Positions 1 through 6,319 are shown, counted from the first letter of the stretch. The stretch: 9,243 nucleotides of DNA from an uncultured Oscillospiraceae bacterium (GCA_900756495.1 CAAEKI010000223.1:1-9243); one strand, 5' to 3'. Notes: generated from the sequence alone by a model not told the origin. Made by a program: numbers and translations.

Positions 1-37
1 CCAAGCTGCGCGCCGCCTCTTCCTTTTATCTTTATCC

Positions 38-1174
38 CTATCCGATTCTCTCTGCAAACAAAAAGATATAACTAAATGATGAGACAGCAACACTCAGCCA
101 TGTTACCCCTCCCAGCAGGATCGGTTTACCCCCCTTCGTAAAAAGATCCTTCAATCGAATCTTAAACCCGACACCCGCCAAAGCTACGGTAACATAAAAT
201 TTATATCCCGTCTGGAAAAACTCCGATGATCCTGGCACCAACTTCAAAACCCCGCAGGTATTCAGCAGGGACATCACGATAAAACAGAGTATGAACCACG
301 GGAAGACCTTCAAAATCACCTTTGCAAGCGCATTTTCTCCTTTGCCACTCTGCACTTGGCAGGCCTGCGCCTCTCTGTGGATAGTAACGGCAGTAAAAAT
401 GACAGCCAATGCAATGAGCATAGTGGTCCGAACCAGCTTCACAGTAACCGGCATAGAGTAATCTGTCAGATTGTTAAGCGCCGCATAGGTCTCTTGTGCA
501 GCCGCTACGCTGGATGTATCGTTAATTGCTGTCCCGGCCAAGTATCCGAACTGACTCTGCGTGAGTTCCAGAATCCCCGCCAGATATGGATAGGAAACGG
601 CGGCAAGCACATCAAACAGAAAAATCGCCGTCATGGCATAGGCTATCTCCTCCTCTTTCGCTTTAATAATACTGGAAAGCGTTGCAATTGCAGTACCGCC
701 GCAGATCGAGGTGCCTCCCCCCACCAGAACACAGGTATTGCCTGATACCCCGATAACCTTTTTTCCGATCAGTGCAGAGATGAGAAAGGCCAGACAGATA
801 TTAAAAACAATAAGAGGAAGCGCCTTTGTTGCCGAAAGTACGTCTGCAAAATTCAGCGTTCCCCCAGTCAAAATGATGCCCAAGCTCAGAAACTTTTTCC
901 CTGCAAACGCCGTTCCCGACCGAAAGGCAGTATCCACCCTTGGAAAAAGATTGATCATCAACATACCAATGAGAAGTCCGAGCATAGGCGCTCCGACATA
1001 GCGCTGCACTTTGGAAAGCAACGTCGCCACAACCGCAATCACCAGACACAGCGCCACCGCTATGAACATCTTCCTGAGCCGCCGTTTCTCCTCCTTTCGG
1101 CAAAACAGCCATACACTCAAGAAGGCTATCCCCATACATATTCCGACGGTTACCCAGGCATTCCATGTCAGCAC
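38..1174 (-). CDS. YeiH-family (UPF0324) putative sulfate exporter, integral membrane protein
   Basis: A 378-residue polytopic membrane protein of the putative sulfate exporter family, to which YeiH and TauZ belong. Family members are thought to export sulfate or sulfite, but direct proof is thin. About ten hydrophobic segments are visible, roughly at residues 6-24, 36-54, 62-78, 94-110, 119-138, 147-170, 180-200, 250-267, 288-308 and 352-374. Two glycine-rich re-entrant-type motifs stand out: GGGTSICGGTAIA (152-164) and AGTAINDTSSVAAA (213-226). The GTG at 1174 was chosen because GGAGG lies 7 nt upstream. The longer reading frame to 1267 would overlap dctP and run through a terminator hairpin. 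It is the last gene seen in the ferredoxin-flavoprotein-dctP series and lies 70 nt behind dctP. The family call is confident; the transported anion is inference. Confidence 0.85.
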   Translation of the reverse strand: MLTWNAWVTVGICMGIAFLSVWLFCRKEEKRRLRKMFIAVALCLVIAVVATLLSKVQRYVGAPMLGLLIGMLMINLFPRVDTAFRSGTAFAGKKFLSLGIILTGGTLNFADVLSATKALPLIVFNICLAFLISALIGKKVIGVSGNTCVLVGGGTSICGGTAIATLSSIIKAKEEEIAYAMTAIFLFDVLAAVSYPYLAGILELTQSQFGYLAGTAINDTSSVAAAQETYAALNNLTDYSMPVTVKLVRTTMLIALAVIFTAVTIHREAQACQVQSGKGENALAKVILKVFPWFILCFIVMSLLNTCGVLKLVPGSSEFFQTGYKFYVTVALAGVGFKIRLKDLFTKGGKPILLGGVTWLSVAVSSFSYIFLFAERIG

Positions 1175-1181
1175 AACTACA

Positions 1182-1186
1182 CCTCC
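1182..1186 (-). promoter_or_regulatory. Shine-Dalgarno site that fixes the yeiH-like start
   Basis: On the minus strand GGAGG is followed by TGTAGTT and then GTG. The spacing of 7 nt is ideal and supports the GTG at 1174 over the ATG codons further upstream. The site abuts the T-tract of the preceding terminator hairpin. Confidence 0.8.
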
Positions 1187-1233
1187 AAAAAAGATGCCGC
1201 CGGGCCCTCTTCTTGTCAGAGCCTCGGCGGCAT
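1187..1233 (-). terminator. Intrinsic terminator between dctP-like and yeiH-like genes
   Basis: On the minus strand, perfect 9-bp arms ATGCCGCCG (1225-1233) and CGGCGGCAT (1194-1202) enclose a further GC-rich inner stem (GGCTCT with AGAGGGCC, bulged). The stem is followed by C and then six T at 1187-1192. It lies 11 nt past the dctP stop codon and directly before the ribosome binding site of the exporter gene. No room remains for a promoter behind it, so the exporter would rely on read-through. Confidence 0.75.
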
Positions 1234-1244
1234 TCGGCATCGAT

Positions 1245-2354
1245 CTATTCTGCCTTTGACAGCTCAACCTCTTTCAGACATGCCTCGTAAATCCCCTGAC
1301 CATCCAGTCCCAAGGCGTTTGTCTTCTCTACCCATTCTGCAGCGGTCTTGTCGGCCACCTCCTGCAGCCGCGCATGCTCCTCCTCACTGAGCTTGTAGAC
1401 CTGAGCCTCCGGGTAGTCTACAGCTATCTCCTCCCGACAGGCTGCTTCGGCCTCGTCCCAATAGGTACTACAGATTTCTAGCGCCTTTTCGCCGCTGTAA
1501 TCATCCAGGATCTTCTGCAGGTCAGCTGGCAGCGACTCGTATACTTCTTTGTTCATAATCATAAAATAGCTGGATACACCGATATTCTCGTCCATATAAT
1601 ACCGCAGCAGCTCCAGCAGCCGGAAAGACGCCACTGTATCCCAGCTGGTAATAATGGAATCCACAGTTCCGTTATCTACGGCGTTGTACAATTCCCCAAT
1701 TACCACGCCTACAGGCGCCGCTCCCAAGTTTGTCACGAAATCGTTGGGTGGTCCGGAGTTTCCTCGGATATTCTGACCAGCAAAATCATCTATGGATCGG
1801 TTATCTTTCGTGCTGCTGGCCATGATGTATGGGCCTGAGGTGTGCAGAAGCAGCATGTGGAAGTTCTCATACTCAGGCTTGAGATAATCGTATTTCGAAT
1901 ACAGGTTCCAAAACACCTGTGAGCCCTGCTGAGAGCTGTTCAGGCCCAACATGGGCAGCTGTATTACTTCAGAGGCGGGAAACACACCGGGGAAAAAGGA
2001 CGCGACGCCCCATCCGATATCTACGCTGCCGTTAAGCACCAGATCTACAGTGTCCTTTGGCCCACCCAGAGTCCCGCCGTGATAAATTTCAATTTTCAGG
2101 CGCCCCTCACTGGCTTCTTCAATCTGTGCGGCCCAGTCTTCCAGAAACAGCCCGGTCGCAGAAGCAGCGGGATCATGCTGGTGGAGAGAGAGCGTATACA
2201 CTCCTTCATCCCCAGATGCTTCCGTCCCGGCCGGCGCCGGGGCATGCGAATCGGTACCAGGTGTTGCCTCTCCCGCAGTGGAATCGCCGGAACAGGCGGT
2301 CAGTAATCCGAATGCCAAGATACAAGCAAGCAAAAAAGCAACTCTCTTTTTCAC
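1245..2354 (-). CDS. TRAP transporter solute-binding lipoprotein (DctP family)
   Basis: A 369-residue extracytoplasmic solute receptor of a tripartite ATP-independent periplasmic (TRAP) transporter. These receptors bind organic anions and deliver them to a DctQM membrane pair. Residues 1-20 are a lipoprotein signal peptide with lipobox LTAC and lipidated Cys21. A Ser/Gly/Ala/Pro-rich linker follows to about residue 50, then the DctP domain. Family marks include GTLGGPKDTVDLVLNG (94-109) and the conserved arginine Arg197 in GQNIRGNSG, which normally salt-bridges a ligand carboxylate or similar acid group. The start is GTG with GAGGAGG 8 nt upstream. No DctQ or DctM gene is in the window; they may lie left of it or elsewhere. 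The neighbours suggest the ligand feeds the flavoprotein encoded just upstream. The ligand cannot be read from sequence. Confidence 0.9.
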   Translation of the reverse strand: MKKRVAFLLACILAFGLLTACSGDSTAGEATPGTDSHAPAPAGTEASGDEGVYTLSLHQHDPAASATGLFLEDWAAQIEEASEGRLKIEIYHGGTLGGPKDTVDLVLNGSVDIGWGVASFFPGVFPASEVIQLPMLGLNSSQQGSQVFWNLYSKYDYLKPEYENFHMLLLHTSGPYIMASSTKDNRSIDDFAGQNIRGNSGPPNDFVTNLGAAPVGVVIGELYNAVDNGTVDSIITSWDTVASFRLLELLRYYMDENIGVSSYFMIMNKEVYESLPADLQKILDDYSGEKALEICSTYWDEAEAACREEIAVDYPEAQVYKLSEEEHARLQEVADKTAAEWVEKTNALGLDGQGIYEACLKEVELSKAE

Positions 2355-2366
2355 AAAGAAAACCTC

Positions 2367-2384
2367 CTCAATTCACTCAATTCA
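2367..2384. repeat. Tandem 9-bp repeat over the dctP ribosome binding site
   Basis: CTCAATTCA occurs twice in direct tandem at 2367-2375 and 2376-2384. On the transcribed minus strand this reads TGAATTGAG twice, and the second copy runs into the GAGGAGG Shine-Dalgarno site. It may be a slippage product or a protein or RNA binding site; nothing in the sequence decides this. Confidence 0.5.
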
Positions 2385-2433
2385 TACTACGACAATCAGG
2401 CCTAGAGCCATAGGAAATTACGGGATTCGGCTC

Positions 2434-4170
2434 TCAGTTTCCGCCCTGAAACTGAAATTGATCCTGATAATAGCGCTCAACCGGAAATTTATATCGCTCT
2501 ATCGGCACGTTTTCAGTGCGCAGCTGGGCCTCGTTGTTCTCGTCAGCTCTGATCACAATCCACTTGAGCCAGTCTTCACTGTGATCTGGATAATCCTCTC
2601 GGAAATGCCCCGCTCGGGACTCGGTACGCATCAGGGACGCTCGGATATACATCTCCGCCGTAAAAGCGACACATTCCGTCTCCTTCAGCTTCATCAGATA
2701 ATGAGGGTCGCTGGCCCCCATACGTCCAAGCACTTCCTCTTTCAGCGTTTCGATCTTATGCAGCGCGTTTCTCAGGCTCTTATCCGACTTAATGATACTG
2801 ACCTCATATGGAAATACGATCCCCTGTATAGCCCGCAGGACCTCTTTATAAGGGATGCCTGTGCCGCCCAAGGGCTCATATATGCCAGTCTGAAACTCCG
2901 TTACTACAGCTTCATCAAGCTCTTCCAGCTCTACATGATTATCGTGGATGTAATCCACCATAGCCTCTCCAGCAATATGCCCGGTCACTGCAGTAGAACT
3001 CAAAGAGAAACCGCCGGTATAGACGCCAGGATCGATGCTTCTACAGCGCCCTGCTGCAAAAAGCCCAGGGACACAAGTCGCCCCCTTCAAATCGGCACAA
3101 ATCCCGCCGTAAGACATGAGGGGCTGGGGCATCCACTCGGTTTTAGACTTAAAGAAATCAATGCCCAAGTCATTTTTCAGTCGTTCATAATTGATCTTCT
3201 GCCAGCCAAGTTTGGGAAGATAGACAGGGGCGTCCTCCTCCCTCAACTTATCTGTGGTGAAGTATATGGGACCGCGCCCGGCTCGCATCTCTAGTGCCAT
3301 GGCAATCGTGCTGTAGTGCGGGTCAGTATTGCCGCCTAACGCAGGGCAGTAACGCTGCATAAAGTCCTCGCCTTTGGCGTTGACAAAATGGGCGCCCAGC
3401 GGCAGCAGCGTGGTCTGCCCCTCCCAGGCAAACAGCTTTGGAACATTCCAAACCCGGCAGAACTCAAAATTTCTTAATTCCGCACCGGCTTTGTACGCCA
3501 TTGCAATGCCCTCTCCGTTACTGGAGTGTTTCATGTAGGAGCACTTCCAGCTCCCCAATCCAGTGGCCACAAGGACGGCCTTGGCTTTAATGCGTATAAA
3601 AGAACCATCCCGCACATGAAACCCGACGGCGCCCACTACTTTTCCGTCCTTGTTTTTCACCAGATCCGTCAAATAAACACGGCCAATGGTCTCGACGCCT
3701 TCACTAGCTGTGGCTGCAGCCAGTGCTTTTGCCATGCGCAGGCCGCCGCTCCCCTTCTCTTTTGTCACGTATAGTTTGATATGCTCCAGTCCCCGCTGCG
3801 GGACTCCCTTTCCTTTTAGCTGTCCGTTCTCGTCGGCCAAATATGTACAGCCCCATGCCTGGTACTCCTGGAGCCTCTCATAGGATTGAGACCAGATGGT
3901 CTTCATCAGATCTTGATCGCACAAGCCATCAAAGTAATAGACCCAGTCTTTAATCCAATCATCAATGTCTTCATCAGGGAGTACCGCGTCATAATCTCCC
4001 CCAGCACAGGCCATCAATCCTCCCCAGGAGGCCGGTCCCTTGTCTACCAGCAAAACCCGAATATTTTTATTCTTTTTCTTGATGCTGTGCGCCGCCCACA
4101 GCCCCGCTGAACCCGCTCCTATAATCAGCGCATCAGTCTCATAGCAGATCTCCTGTCTATGATATGCCAT
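2434..4170 (-). CDS. FAD-dependent oxidoreductase, AprA / fumarate-reductase flavoprotein superfamily
   Basis: A 578-residue flavoprotein. Its N-terminal Rossmann motif IIGAGSAG (16-23) and second FAD motif ATGLGS (202-207) are clear, as are SSNGEGIAMAYKAGA (216-230), GLFAAG (369-374) and the C-terminal RTESRAGHFREDYP (515-528) typical of the succinate dehydrogenase, fumarate reductase and adenylylsulfate reductase alpha group. Where fumarate reductases have HYTMGG, this protein has LMSYGG (351-356), so the active-site histidine is absent. The later substrate arginine region reads PGVYTGGFSL. It is therefore unlikely to reduce fumarate. No export signal is seen, so it should be cytoplasmic. 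The ATG at 4170 was chosen because GGAGGG lies 8 nt upstream; the longer frame to 4200 would overlap the ferredoxin gene. The ferredoxin next door is its likely electron partner, as AprB is for AprA. The substrate is unknown. Confidence 0.88.
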   Translation of the reverse strand: MAYHRQEICYETDALIIGAGSAGLWAAHSIKKKNKNIRVLLVDKGPASWGGLMACAGGDYDAVLPDEDIDDWIKDWVYYFDGLCDQDLMKTIWSQSYERLQEYQAWGCTYLADENGQLKGKGVPQRGLEHIKLYVTKEKGSGGLRMAKALAAATASEGVETIGRVYLTDLVKNKDGKVVGAVGFHVRDGSFIRIKAKAVLVATGLGSWKCSYMKHSSNGEGIAMAYKAGAELRNFEFCRVWNVPKLFAWEGQTTLLPLGAHFVNAKGEDFMQRYCPALGGNTDPHYSTIAMALEMRAGRGPIYFTTDKLREEDAPVYLPKLGWQKINYERLKNDLGIDFFKSKTEWMPQPLMSYGGICADLKGATCVPGLFAAGRCRSIDPGVYTGGFSLSSTAVTGHIAGEAMVDYIHDNHVELEELDEAVVTEFQTGIYEPLGGTGIPYKEVLRAIQGIVFPYEVSIIKSDKSLRNALHKIETLKEEVLGRMGASDPHYLMKLKETECVAFTAEMYIRASLMRTESRAGHFREDYPDHSEDWLKWIVIRADENNEAQLRTENVPIERYKFPVERYYQDQFQFQGGN

Positions 4171-4178
4171 CCCTTTTT

Positions 4179-4184
4179 CCCTCC
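4179..4184 (-). promoter_or_regulatory. Shine-Dalgarno site that fixes the flavoprotein start
   Basis: GGAGGG on the minus strand lies 8 nt before the ATG at 4170. It selects this start over the ATG ten codons upstream, which has no comparable site and would overlap the end of the ferredoxin gene. Confidence 0.8.
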
Positions 4185-4196
4185 GACAAAATCTAA

Positions 4197-4418
4197 TCAA
4201 AATGTATTGGGCAGTGCCCGCGGCATCAATTCTTTAAATGGATGTACATAAATTGCTCCGTTGCTGCAATGCATTTCACAGAGATAGCAGGTCATACAGT
4301 CCTCAGGGTATGCGATAAATGCCTTTCCCGCTGTACTCAGCCGAATTGTGTCCAGCGGACACATTTCCACACAGACACCACATCCCGTACACTTCTCTTC
4401 TGATATTCTGGTAATCAT
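4197..4418 (-). CDS. 2[4Fe-4S] ferredoxin, AprB-like small iron-sulfur subunit
   Basis: A 73-residue ferredoxin with two complete four-cysteine cluster motifs. The first is CTGCGVCVEMCP (Cys10, 13, 16, 20). The second is CMTCYLCEMHCS (Cys41, 44, 47, 51), in which the usual proline after the last cysteine is serine. The short C-terminal tail ends VHPFKELMPRALPNTF. It probably passes electrons to or from the flavoprotein encoded 26 nt downstream; the pair resembles adenylylsulfate reductase AprB-AprA in layout. The start ATG has GGGGGAG 5 nt upstream. It is the first gene of the minus-strand series. It is too small to be a full AprB, which carries a longer C-terminal tail, so AprB-like is a relationship call and not a function call. 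Confidence 0.92.
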   Translation of the reverse strand: MITRISEEKCTGCGVCVEMCPLDTIRLSTAGKAFIAYPEDCMTCYLCEMHCSNGAIYVHPFKELMPRALPNTF

Positions 4419-4450
4419 GGCAACTCCCCCTTACTGTGTTGTCTTTGGCC

Positions 4451-4470
4451 GCCGCAGGTCATTAAGCGGC
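4451..4470 (-). repeat. Small hairpin in the ferredoxin 5' leader
   Basis: GCCGC (4451-4455) and GCGGC (4466-4470) form a 5-bp stem with a 10-nt loop in the presumed untranslated leader of the ferredoxin operon. It has no T-tract and its role is unclear. Confidence 0.3.
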
Positions 4471-4519
4471 TAAAATATGCAGGTATTTCCACAGCCAATT
4501 TACCATATCTCTTCTTTTT

Positions 4520-4548
4520 TATAAAATATATTTATCAAATATATACAA
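4520..4548 (-). promoter_or_regulatory. Candidate promoter of the ferredoxin-flavoprotein-dctP-yeiH operon, with palindrome in its spacer
   Basis: On the minus strand a -35-like TTGTAT (4543-4548) is separated by 17 bp from a -10-like TTTATA (4520-4525). An 8-bp-arm palindrome, ATATATTT-ATC-AAATATAT (4526-4544), fills the spacer and could be an operator. A second inverted repeat, TGTCAT (4565-4570) with ATGACA (4590-4595), lies upstream. The predicted leader is about 95 nt. The region is very AT-rich, so chance matches are likely and other promoter placements are possible. Confidence 0.4.
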
Positions 4549-4644
4549 TTAGCTATATTGTTTTTGTCATTCTGTTTTTCAAATATACTATGACAGAGCA
4601 GCCAGGCGTCTGGGCCTCATCCCCAGCCCCTTCTGCTGATTATG

Positions 4645-4689
4645 AAAAAAATTGCTGAGGATGGCTGCTCACAGCCATCCTCAGCAATT
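4645..4689 (-). terminator. Strong intrinsic terminator of the arsR-trxB-trxA operon
   Basis: Perfect 18-bp arms (4650-4667 and 4672-4689) close a 4-nt loop. On the minus strand the stem runs straight into seven T (4645-4651). It sits about 57 nt behind the trxA stop codon. The plus strand has no T-tract after the stem, so it works for the minus strand only. It separates this operon from the ferredoxin operon downstream. Confidence 0.92.
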
Positions 4690-4745
4690 CATTCAAAAAA
4701 GAAATTTTTAATTCCTGTCCCGCAGCAAGTTGTTATACCTTCGAA

Positions 4746-5060
4746 CTACAGATTCGCGTCCAACACAGCGGTAAAGCTGTCGGCCGGCATAACCCCCACC
4801 TTACGGTCGATCTCCTCGCCGTCCTTAAAGAAGATCACAGTGGGAATACTCATGACGCCAAAGCGCCCGGCCAGCTCCGGCTCGTCGTCCACATTGACCT
4901 TACCCACCAGGGCCCTGCCCTCGTAGCGGCCCGCCAGATCCTCCATCACAGGGGCAAGCATCTTGCAGGGGCCGCACCAGGATGCCCAGAAGTCCACCAT
5001 GGAAACACCGTTTCCCACCGCCTTGTCAAAGCCGTCTTTTGTCAGATGAATGATTGCCAT
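4746..5060 (-). CDS. trxA: Thioredoxin
   Basis: A 104-residue thioredoxin, full length for the family and without a signal peptide, so cytoplasmic. The active site WCGPCK is complete (Trp28, Cys29, Cys32), and the cis-proline motif SIPT places Pro73 opposite it. The protein reduces disulfides in client proteins and is itself re-reduced by a thioredoxin reductase. The reductase-like gene lies just 18 nt upstream in the same operon and is the obvious partner. The start ATG has an AGGAAG site upstream. It is the last gene of the operon and is followed by a strong terminator. The call is confident; whether this is the main cellular thioredoxin or one dedicated to sulfur stress is unknown. Confidence 0.95.
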   Translation of the reverse strand: MAIIHLTKDGFDKAVGNGVSMVDFWASWCGPCKMLAPVMEDLAGRYEGRALVGKVNVDDEPELAGRFGVMSIPTVIFFKDGEEIDRKVGVMPADSFTAVLDANL

Positions 5061-5078
5061 ATTGCACGCTTCCTTTCT

Positions 5079-5933
5079 TTATTTCGCAGTCTTATCCAGA
5101 TATTCCGCCGCCCGGTGCCCGGCCACCAGCCCCTCTCCCACAGCCTTGGACACTTGAAGGGGCAGGCCTGTGCAGTCTCCTGCGGCGAAAACGCCCGGTA
5201 CGTTGGTCGCCATATTCCGATCTACCGCAATGTAGTTTCCCTCCAGCGCCAAGCCAGGGAGCAGATCGGCCGGAGCCAGGGAGGGCCGCAGAATAAATAC
5301 GCCCGCGCAGGGAATCTCAACTTCCCCGGCCCGGAGTGCGCTGACGCTTCCCGCTCCTAAAATCTCTATCTGAGCGGCCTTGACAACGGGGATACCGCCA
5401 TCCAGCCCCTCAGGCTTTCCAGGAGATACATAGGTCACCCGGCATCCCAGGCTGTGGAGAAAGTTGGCCTCCTCTGCGGCGTCTGCGCTGAGGCCCACCA
5501 CGGCTACCTCCTTGTTCCGATAGAGCATTCCGTCGCAGGTGGCGCAGTAGCTCACGCCCCGGCCCAGGAGCCCGGCCTCCCCCGGATATTTCTTGCCCCG
5601 TACCACGCCGGTCGCCAGCACCACCGCTCCGGCCTCCTCCACGTCGCTGTCAATCCCCACGTAGAATTTGCCGCCGGAAGGCATGATATTCAGAACACGG
5701 CCCTTTTTAAAGACCGTCCCCGCTTCTTCGGCGTGGGCACGGAAGCGGGCGGCCAGCTCCCCGCCTGACAGGCCGGGCAGCCCCAGATAGTTGTCAATGC
5801 GCTCAGCCCTGTCGAGAGGACCGTCGCGTCCGGCGCCTCCAGCCACGAGAACCGTCTTGTTTCGGCTCCTGGCCTGGAGGGCCGCTGAAAGCCCTGCCGG
5901 ACCGCCGCCTACCACAATGATATCCCAGCTCAC
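5079..5933 (-). CDS. Thioredoxin-reductase-like flavoprotein lacking the NADPH-binding motifs
   Basis: A 284-residue FAD disulfide reductase, shorter than the usual 310 or so residues of NADPH thioredoxin reductase. The FAD motif GGGPAG (9-14), the redox-active CATCD (Cys130, Cys133) and the C-terminal FAAGDC (249-254) are intact. In the nucleotide domain, the usual GGGDSA is replaced by GLSADA (147-152), and the NADPH-phosphate motif HRRxxxR is replaced by SPGKPEG (170-176). This loss is known from ferredoxin-dependent flavin thioredoxin reductases of clostridia, so ferredoxin or another donor may replace NADPH here. The GTG start overlaps the arsR stop as GTGA, with GGGAGGAGG 7 nt upstream, suggesting translational coupling. 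It probably reduces the thioredoxin encoded 18 nt downstream. The electron donor is inference. Confidence 0.9.
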   Translation of the reverse strand: MSWDIIVVGGGPAGLSAALQARSRNKTVLVAGGAGRDGPLDRAERIDNYLGLPGLSGGELAARFRAHAEEAGTVFKKGRVLNIMPSGGKFYVGIDSDVEEAGAVVLATGVVRGKKYPGEAGLLGRGVSYCATCDGMLYRNKEVAVVGLSADAAEEANFLHSLGCRVTYVSPGKPEGLDGGIPVVKAAQIEILGAGSVSALRAGEVEIPCAGVFILRPSLAPADLLPGLALEGNYIAVDRNMATNVPGVFAAGDCTGLPLQVSKAVGEGLVAGHRAAEYLDKTAK

Positions 5934-6229
5934 CGATAGTCCTCCTCCCGGTCTCCGAAAAGGGCCGATACAATGGCTGCCACCTCCCGGTCGGCAATTT
6001 CATAGTATACCTCGTTGCCCAGCCGCTCCGCTTTTACCACCCCCGCTGCCTTCAAACGCATCAGGTGCTGAGAAATGCAGGACTGTGACTGGCCGGTGTG
6101 CTCCTCCATGCAGCCCACATTGCGGCAGCCGCAGCGGAGAAGTCCGCGGACGATGCGCAGCCGCAGCGGATGCGCCAGCGCTTTCAGCAGTTCCGCCTTT
6201 TCCCCGTAAGGGGCCTCCGCGTCGTTCAT
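5930..6229 (-). CDS. ArsR/SmtB-family winged-helix repressor, cysteine-rich
   Basis: A 99-residue DNA-binding repressor of the ArsR family. The helix-turn-helix is seen around GQSQSCISQHLMRLKAAGVV (45-64), followed by the wing LGNEVYYEI (70-78). Four cysteines cluster near and in the DNA-binding region: Cys33, Cys35, Cys40 and Cys51. They lie close to, but not exactly at, the CxC site of arsenite-sensing ArsR, and Cys51 sits in the recognition helix. They could sense metalloid, zinc, oxidants or reactive sulfur; the sequence does not decide. It leads an operon with the thioredoxin reductase-like gene and trxA, and faces the TauE/SafE genes across a promoter region with a long inverted repeat. 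The start ATG has a strong AAAGGAGGGG site 7 nt upstream. Autorepression through that repeat is likely. Confidence 0.92.
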   Translation of the reverse strand: MNDAEAPYGEKAELLKALAHPLRLRIVRGLLRCGCRNVGCMEEHTGQSQSCISQHLMRLKAAGVVKAERLGNEVYYEIADREVAAIVSALFGDREEDYR

Positions 6230-6250
6230 GGCTCTTCCCCTCCTTTCGCT

Positions 6251-6284
6251 ATTTACAATATTATTATATTCAAATATTCTAAAT
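6251..6284. promoter_or_regulatory. Candidate ArsR operator (long inverted repeat)
   Basis: Arms of 12 bp, ATTTACAATATT (6251-6262) and AATATTCTAAAT (6273-6284), match at 11 of 12 positions around a 10-bp spacer. The repeat covers the -10 element and most of the spacer of the arsR promoter, which is the classic position for an ArsR-type autorepressor site. Confidence 0.65.
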
Positions 6285-6291
6285 TTGTCAA
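6263..6291 (-). promoter_or_regulatory. Consensus sigma-A promoter of the arsR-trxB-trxA operon
   Basis: On the minus strand TTGACA (6286-6291) and TATAAT (6263-6268) are separated by 17 bp, a perfect match to the vegetative consensus. The expected start of transcription is near 6256, giving a leader of about 26 nt before the arsR ATG. Such a strong promoter normally needs a repressor, in keeping with the overlapping inverted repeat. Confidence 0.85.
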
Positions 6292-6319
6292 GTGTTATTT
6301 TTACAGGCAGATTTTTTCT

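Larger units (their letters stand above)
4419..4745. other. Intergenic region between trxA and the ferredoxin operon
   Basis: This 327-nt gap holds the trxA terminator (4645-4689), a GC-rich stretch without clear signals (4596-4644), the AT-rich candidate promoter of the ferredoxin operon and its leader hairpin. No protein-coding frame is convincing and no structured RNA family was recognised. Confidence 0.7.

Noticed and set aside
1175..1267. N-terminal extension of the yeiH-like gene
   Set aside because: The extension overlaps dctP and encodes the terminator hairpin; the GTG at 1174 has an excellent ribosome binding site.
2278..3294. Long plus-strand open frame of 338 codons
   Set aside because: It is antisense to the well-supported flavoprotein and dctP genes, shows no family motif or ribosome binding site, and reads as a mirror of their codon pattern.
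4483..4505. Sigma-54-like promoter in the ferredoxin leader
   Set aside because: TGGAAATACCTGCA has GG and GC separated by 8 nt, not the 10 nt needed between the -24 and -12 elements.
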